Part shown: one piece after another, positions 6,733 to 9,728 of the stretch
Position numbering within the stretch: position 1 is the stretch's first letter
Layout of the letters: each line of letters starts with the position of its first letter
Translations under genes and position numbers: made by a program
DNA from: Candidatus Pelagibacter sp.
GTDB taxonomy: Bacteria > Pseudomonadota > Alphaproteobacteria > Pelagibacterales > Pelagibacteraceae
DNA: 9,728 nucleotides
Direction: 5' to 3'
NCBI GenBank assembly: GCA_012963775.1
Contig: DTVC01000020.1
Coordinates: 1 to 9,728 of the forward strand
Notes under the pieces: generated by a model
Database searches by the model: none
The model's input: only the letters and a program-made list of their open reading frames with translations
What the model was told of the DNA's origin: nothing

Positions 6733-8935
6733 GATAGTTTTAAGAACAGTTTTGTTTATAGTAATAATTTTTACTATTTCAGTAATTTATCTTAGCACAA
6801 TTGGTATAAAAACTAGCCAATTCAATGGATTAATAAAAAATAAATTAATTGAGCTCGATCCTAGACTGAGAATAGAGTTAGAAGAGGTAAAATTAATTTT
6901 AGATTTAAGCAAAAAAGAAATTAAAGCCAGCACCAATAACACAAACTTATATTTAGATAATAATTTAATAGAATTATCAAAAATAAATATAAATATTGAT
7001 CTTTTTTCTTTGTTTGAAAATAAAAATACAATTAAAAATTTAGAAATACATACTATAGAAAATAGCATAAAGGATGTATTTAGCTTTTTAAAATCATACA
7101 GATCAAATTTTTCTTTAATTTTATTGGAACATGGAACACAAAGTGGATCTATAAAAGCAAAAATAAAAGTTAATTTTGATGTAAGAGGAAGAAATTATCC
7201 AATCTATAACGCAAGTGGACAGATCAAAAACGCTCAGTTTAATCTATTAAAGAATCAAAATGCTAACAATATATACTTTAATTTTAATTTTACAGATAAA
7301 GAATATAAATTTAAGGACGTAAGTCTTGAGTATAAAAAAATAAAATTAAATTCAGAAGAAATAAACATAACTAAAGAAAATAAAAATTATATTGTTGAAG
7401 GAAATTTTCAGAGTAAAAAAAAATCTATAAATCCAAAAGTTTTATTTGATCTTTTTAAAATTAACTTTGATTTTTTATCAGAAGAAGAAATAAAAATCGA
7501 AACCAATAACAATTTTACATTTAAAATTAATGAAAAGCAAAAAATTAAAGATTTAAAAATTAAATCAAATTTAAAATTTGATAAATTAATTATAAATTAT
7601 AATTCGGTTGTTATAAAAAATTATTTAAAGGATTATAAAAATATAGTAAATTTAAAAGATGGCATTGTAGACATAGACTATTCTAAAAACAGTATATTTA
7701 TAAAAGGAGCAAGTAAATATTCTTTAGATAAAGATTTTGATGATTTAAAATTTGATATTTTAAAAAATAACAACAATTTTAAATTTAACACAATTTTTGA
7801 AATTAATAGCAGCCCATTGCTTTTAAAAGCAATTAATTATAGCAAAGAAAAAAATGATTCATCTATAATTAGAGTGAAAGGCAACTATTTAAAAGACAAT
7901 GAAATAAATCTAGATCAAATATTATATTCTGAAAATAATAATTCTTTTGAAATATTAAAATTAAAACTGAATAAGAATTTTAAAATTTTAGATATCAATA
8001 AGATAGTAATTAATTATCTAAATCAAAATAAAGAAATAAATAATTTCACAATAGAAAAAAATAAAAAAAATTATGTATTATTAGGAAAATCAATGGACTC
8101 TACCAAATTAATTGATGATTTGCTTAAGGACAAAAAAAATAAAAGATTTTTTGAAAAATTTGAGAACTTAAATACGCGATTAGATATTAAAATTGATAGA
8201 GTTATTTTAGATAAAAAAAGTTATTTAGAAAATTTGAACGGACAAGTAGAATTCAATAAAAACAATATCATAACTATGAATTTAAAATCACAATTTCCAA
8301 ATAAGGATAAATTTTTATTTTCAATAGATTCAGTAAATAATAATGAAAAAGTAACAACTTTATATTCAGAGAATGCAGAGCCGTTTGTTAGAAGATTTAA
8401 ATTTATCAAAGGGTTTGAGGGTGGAAAAATAGATTTTTTTTCAATAAATAAAAAAAATGGTGTATCAGTGTCAAAAATTAAGATTTTTGAATTTAAAGTT
8501 AAAGAAGTTCCAGCCTTAGCTACACTTTTATCTTTAGCATCGTTGCAAGGTATTGCAGATTTAATGACAGGAGAAGGAATTAGATTTGATGAGTTTGAAA
8601 TGAATTTTAAGAATAAAGACAAATTAATGACAATTGATGAAATTTATGCAATAGGTCCGGCAATTTCTTTATTAATGAGCGGATATGTTGAAAAAGATGA
8701 ATTAATAAGTTTAAGGGGTACTTTAGTTCCCGCTACAACGATTAATAAAGCGATAGGGTCTATCCCTATACTTGGAAATATTCTGATTGGTAAAAAACCA
8801 GGTGAAGGAGTTTTTGGAGTAAGTTTTAAAATAAAAGGACCTCCAAAAGGTTTAAAAACAACAGTAAATCCAGTTAAAACTTTGACACCTAGATTTATAA
8901 CAAGGACTTTAGAAAAAATAAAAAAAAATAATTAA
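6725..8935 (+). CDS. AsmA-like C-terminal-region membrane protein (YhdP/DUF3971-like)
   Basis: 736 residues. One hydrophobic segment near the N-terminus (about 4-27) is an uncleaved-type anchor, leaving the rest in the periplasm. Residues 28-580 are rich in Lys, Asn and alternating hydrophobics, as in long beta-strand repeat proteins. The last 150 residues are well conserved in type: VPALATLLSLASLQGIADLMTGEGIRFDEFE, then a GxxxxMSGYV strand, LRGTLVPATTINKAIGSIPILG, GEGVFGVSFKIKGP and NPVKTLTPRF (715-724), matching the C-terminal region of AsmA/YhdP-like proteins (AsmA_2 / DUF3971 families). YhdP, TamB and AsmA relatives are linked to phospholipid movement between inner and outer membranes; that role here is inference. 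The start ATG overlaps the prfB end by 8 bases and no Shine-Dalgarno is visible, so it may be translated by coupling. Convergent with tyrS, overlapping by 4 bases. The family is fairly sure, the exact subfamily is not. Confidence 0.82.
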   Translation: MLKIVLRTVLFIVIIFTISVIYLSTIGIKTSQFNGLIKNKLIELDPRLRIELEEVKLILDLSKKEIKASTNNTNLYLDNNLIELSKININIDLFSLFENKNTIKNLEIHTIENSIKDVFSFLKSYRSNFSLILLEHGTQSGSIKAKIKVNFDVRGRNYPIYNASGQIKNAQFNLLKNQNANNIYFNFNFTDKEYKFKDVSLEYKKIKLNSEEINITKENKNYIVEGNFQSKKKSINPKVLFDLFKINFDFLSEEEIKIETNNNFTFKINEKQKIKDLKIKSNLKFDKLIINYNSVVIKNYLKDYKNIVNLKDGIVDIDYSKNSIFIKGASKYSLDKDFDDLKFDILKNNNNFKFNTIFEINSSPLLLKAINYSKEKNDSSIIRVKGNYLKDNEINLDQILYSENNNSFEILKLKLNKNFKILDINKIVINYLNQNKEINNFTIEKNKKNYVLLGKSMDSTKLIDDLLKDKKNKRFFEKFENLNTRLDIKIDRVILDKKSYLENLNGQVEFNKNNIITMNLKSQFPNKDKFLFSIDSVNNNEKVTTLYSENAEPFVRRFKFIKGFEGGKIDFFSINKKNGVSVSKIKIFEFKVKEVPALATLLSLASLQGIADLMTGEGIRFDEFEMNFKNKDKLMTIDEIYAIGPAISLLMSGYVEKDELISLRGTLVPATTINKAIGSIPILGNILIGKKPGEGVFGVSFKIKGPPKGLKTTVNPVKTLTPRFITRTLEKIKKNN

Positions 8936-9728
8936 ATAATTCTAAATATTACATGTTTTTTTTTACCATGAGATAATTTCAAAAAATTTTCTTTTTCAAA
9001 ATTATTCAGCGAAACATTAAATTGATCATTTTCGACAGGTATATTATTTACTTTAATACCTTTGTTTTTTATCATTCTTCTAACTTCATTTTTAGAGTTT
9101 AATAAATTTGAAGTTATTACAAGATCAACTATATTTATTCCATTAATAACTTCTTCTTTTTTAAGATTTATAGAAGGCAAATCTTCTCCAATAGACTTTT
9201 TTTCAAAAGTATTTTTTGCAGTTTGTTCTGCTTTTTGTGTAGCTGCTTTTCCATGCAGCATAGCTGTAGCCTCATTTGCCAATATTACTTTTAGTTGATT
9301 AATATTTTTATTTTTTATTTCCTCTATTTTCTGTAAATTCAAATCTGTAAACATTTTAAGAAATCTTAATACATCTCTATCATCAGTATTTCTCCAAAAT
9401 TGCCAATAATCATACGAAGACAAAAGTTTTTTATCTAACCAAATAGCTCCTTTTTCTGTTTTGCCCATTTTAGAACCAGATGACAAAGTTATCAAAGGAG
9501 TTGTTAATCCAAAAACTTGTTTACTAGAGTGCCTTTTAATAAGTTCAACCCCATTAACTATATTTCCCCACTGATCTGAACCTCCTATTTGCATCAAACA
9601 ATTTTTAGTTTTATTAAGTTCGAGAAAATCATAAGCTTGTAAAATCATATAATTAAATTCCATGTAACTTAATGATTGTTCTCTTTCTAATCGTAATTTA
9701 ACACTATCAAAACTTAACATTTTATTAA
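8932..9728 (-). CDS. tyrS: Tyrosyl-tRNA synthetase, 5' part beyond window edge
   Basis: Class I aminoacyl-tRNA synthetase that charges tRNA-Tyr. The visible part is the C-terminal two thirds (about 264 residues); the frame is still open at the right edge, and the ATG at 9720 is internal because NKMLSFDSVKLRL is mid-domain in the family. The nucleotide-binding HIGH-type motif lies in the missing part, roughly 150 residues. Counting from that Met: QAYDF (28-32) of the tyrosine pocket, QIGGSDQWGNI (44-54), and KMGKT (84-88), the TyrS-type version of KMSKS. A C-terminal S4 RNA-binding domain follows (about 196-235, LLNSKNEVRRMIKNKGIKVN). Its stop overlaps that of the AsmA-like gene by 4 bases. 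I see no convincing terminator after it, only all-AT hairpins beside a T run. Confidence 0.97.
   Translation of the reverse strand, partial: NKMLSFDSVKLRLEREQSLSYMEFNYMILQAYDFLELNKTKNCLMQIGGSDQWGNIVNGVELIKRHSSKQVFGLTTPLITLSSGSKMGKTEKGAIWLDKKLLSSYDYWQFWRNTDDRDVLRFLKMFTDLNLQKIEEIKNKNINQLKVILANEATAMLHGKAATQKAEQTAKNTFEKKSIGEDLPSINLKKEEVINGINIVDLVITSNLLNSKNEVRRMIKNKGIKVNNIPVENDQFNVSLNNFEKENFLKLSHGKKKHVIFRII

Noticed and set aside
6787..7068. Open frame of 93 codons on the minus strand that looks membrane-like
   Set aside because: It is antisense to the start of the AsmA-like gene; its hydrophobicity follows from complementing Lys/Asn/Glu codons.
8221..8622. Open frame of 133 codons on the minus strand
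   Set aside because: It is the longest antisense frame, but it covers the conserved AsmA-like C-terminal region, shows no recognisable motif, and low stop density is expected opposite this codon usage.
8936..8964. T9 run at 8956-8964 as a terminator for the AsmA-like gene
   Set aside because: The sequence before it forms only four-pair all-AT stems, and the T run encodes lysines of tyrS on the other strand.
9062..9298. Open frame of 78 codons on the plus strand
   Set aside because: It is antisense to the S4 domain and linker of tyrS, with no supporting signal.
1..9728. Possible defence, mobile or otherwise undescribed multi-gene system
   Set aside because: Every gene is a recognisable core gene with uniform base composition; there are no flanking repeats, integrase or transposase genes, tRNA-adjacent insertion, or unexplained open reading frames in gaps.

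Overview
This window looks like a stretch of core chromosome from a streamlined, very AT-rich alphaproteobacterium, most likely of the SAR11 / Pelagibacterales type. Three things point there: the low G+C with Lys/Asn/Ile-rich proteins, the RNase E/G - PBP1A - RF2 gene neighbourhood known from alphaproteobacteria, and the extreme packing. Only two gaps between genes exist (17 and 86 bases), so about 99% of the window is coding. The lineage is inferred from composition and gene order, not from a database search.

Layout from left to right: the near-complete 3' part of aroQ (type II 3-dehydroquinate dehydratase, minus strand, running off the left edge); 17 bases; the divergent pair thiS-thiG (sulfur carrier and thiazole synthase for thiamin); an RNase E/G family endoribonuclease on the minus strand, whose 3' end overlaps the end of thiG; an 86-base divergent promoter gap; then a rightward run of three overlapping genes, mrcA (penicillin-binding protein 1A), prfB (peptide release factor 2, made through a programmed +1 frameshift) and an AsmA-like membrane-anchored protein; and finally tyrS (tyrosyl-tRNA synthetase, minus strand), whose 5' part lies beyond the right edge. 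There is no gene-free stretch longer than 86 bases. I saw no RNA gene, mobile element, CRISPR array or origin.

The genes are housekeeping: shikimate and thiamin biosynthesis, RNA turnover, peptidoglycan synthesis, translation termination, envelope maintenance and tRNA charging. I do not see an undescribed multi-gene system. The points worth a second look are local. (1) The prfB frameshift site keeps a full Shine-Dalgarno-like element in a window where no start codon has an obvious one. (2) The RNase E/G has lost the cysteine Zn-link motif and ends in a poly-lysine tail. (3) That tail is partly built from a perfect 19-bp tandem repeat read in two frames. (4) The rne and mrcA promoters appear to share one palindromic -10 box. 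(5) The convergent genes seem to place their terminators inside each other's coding sequence.
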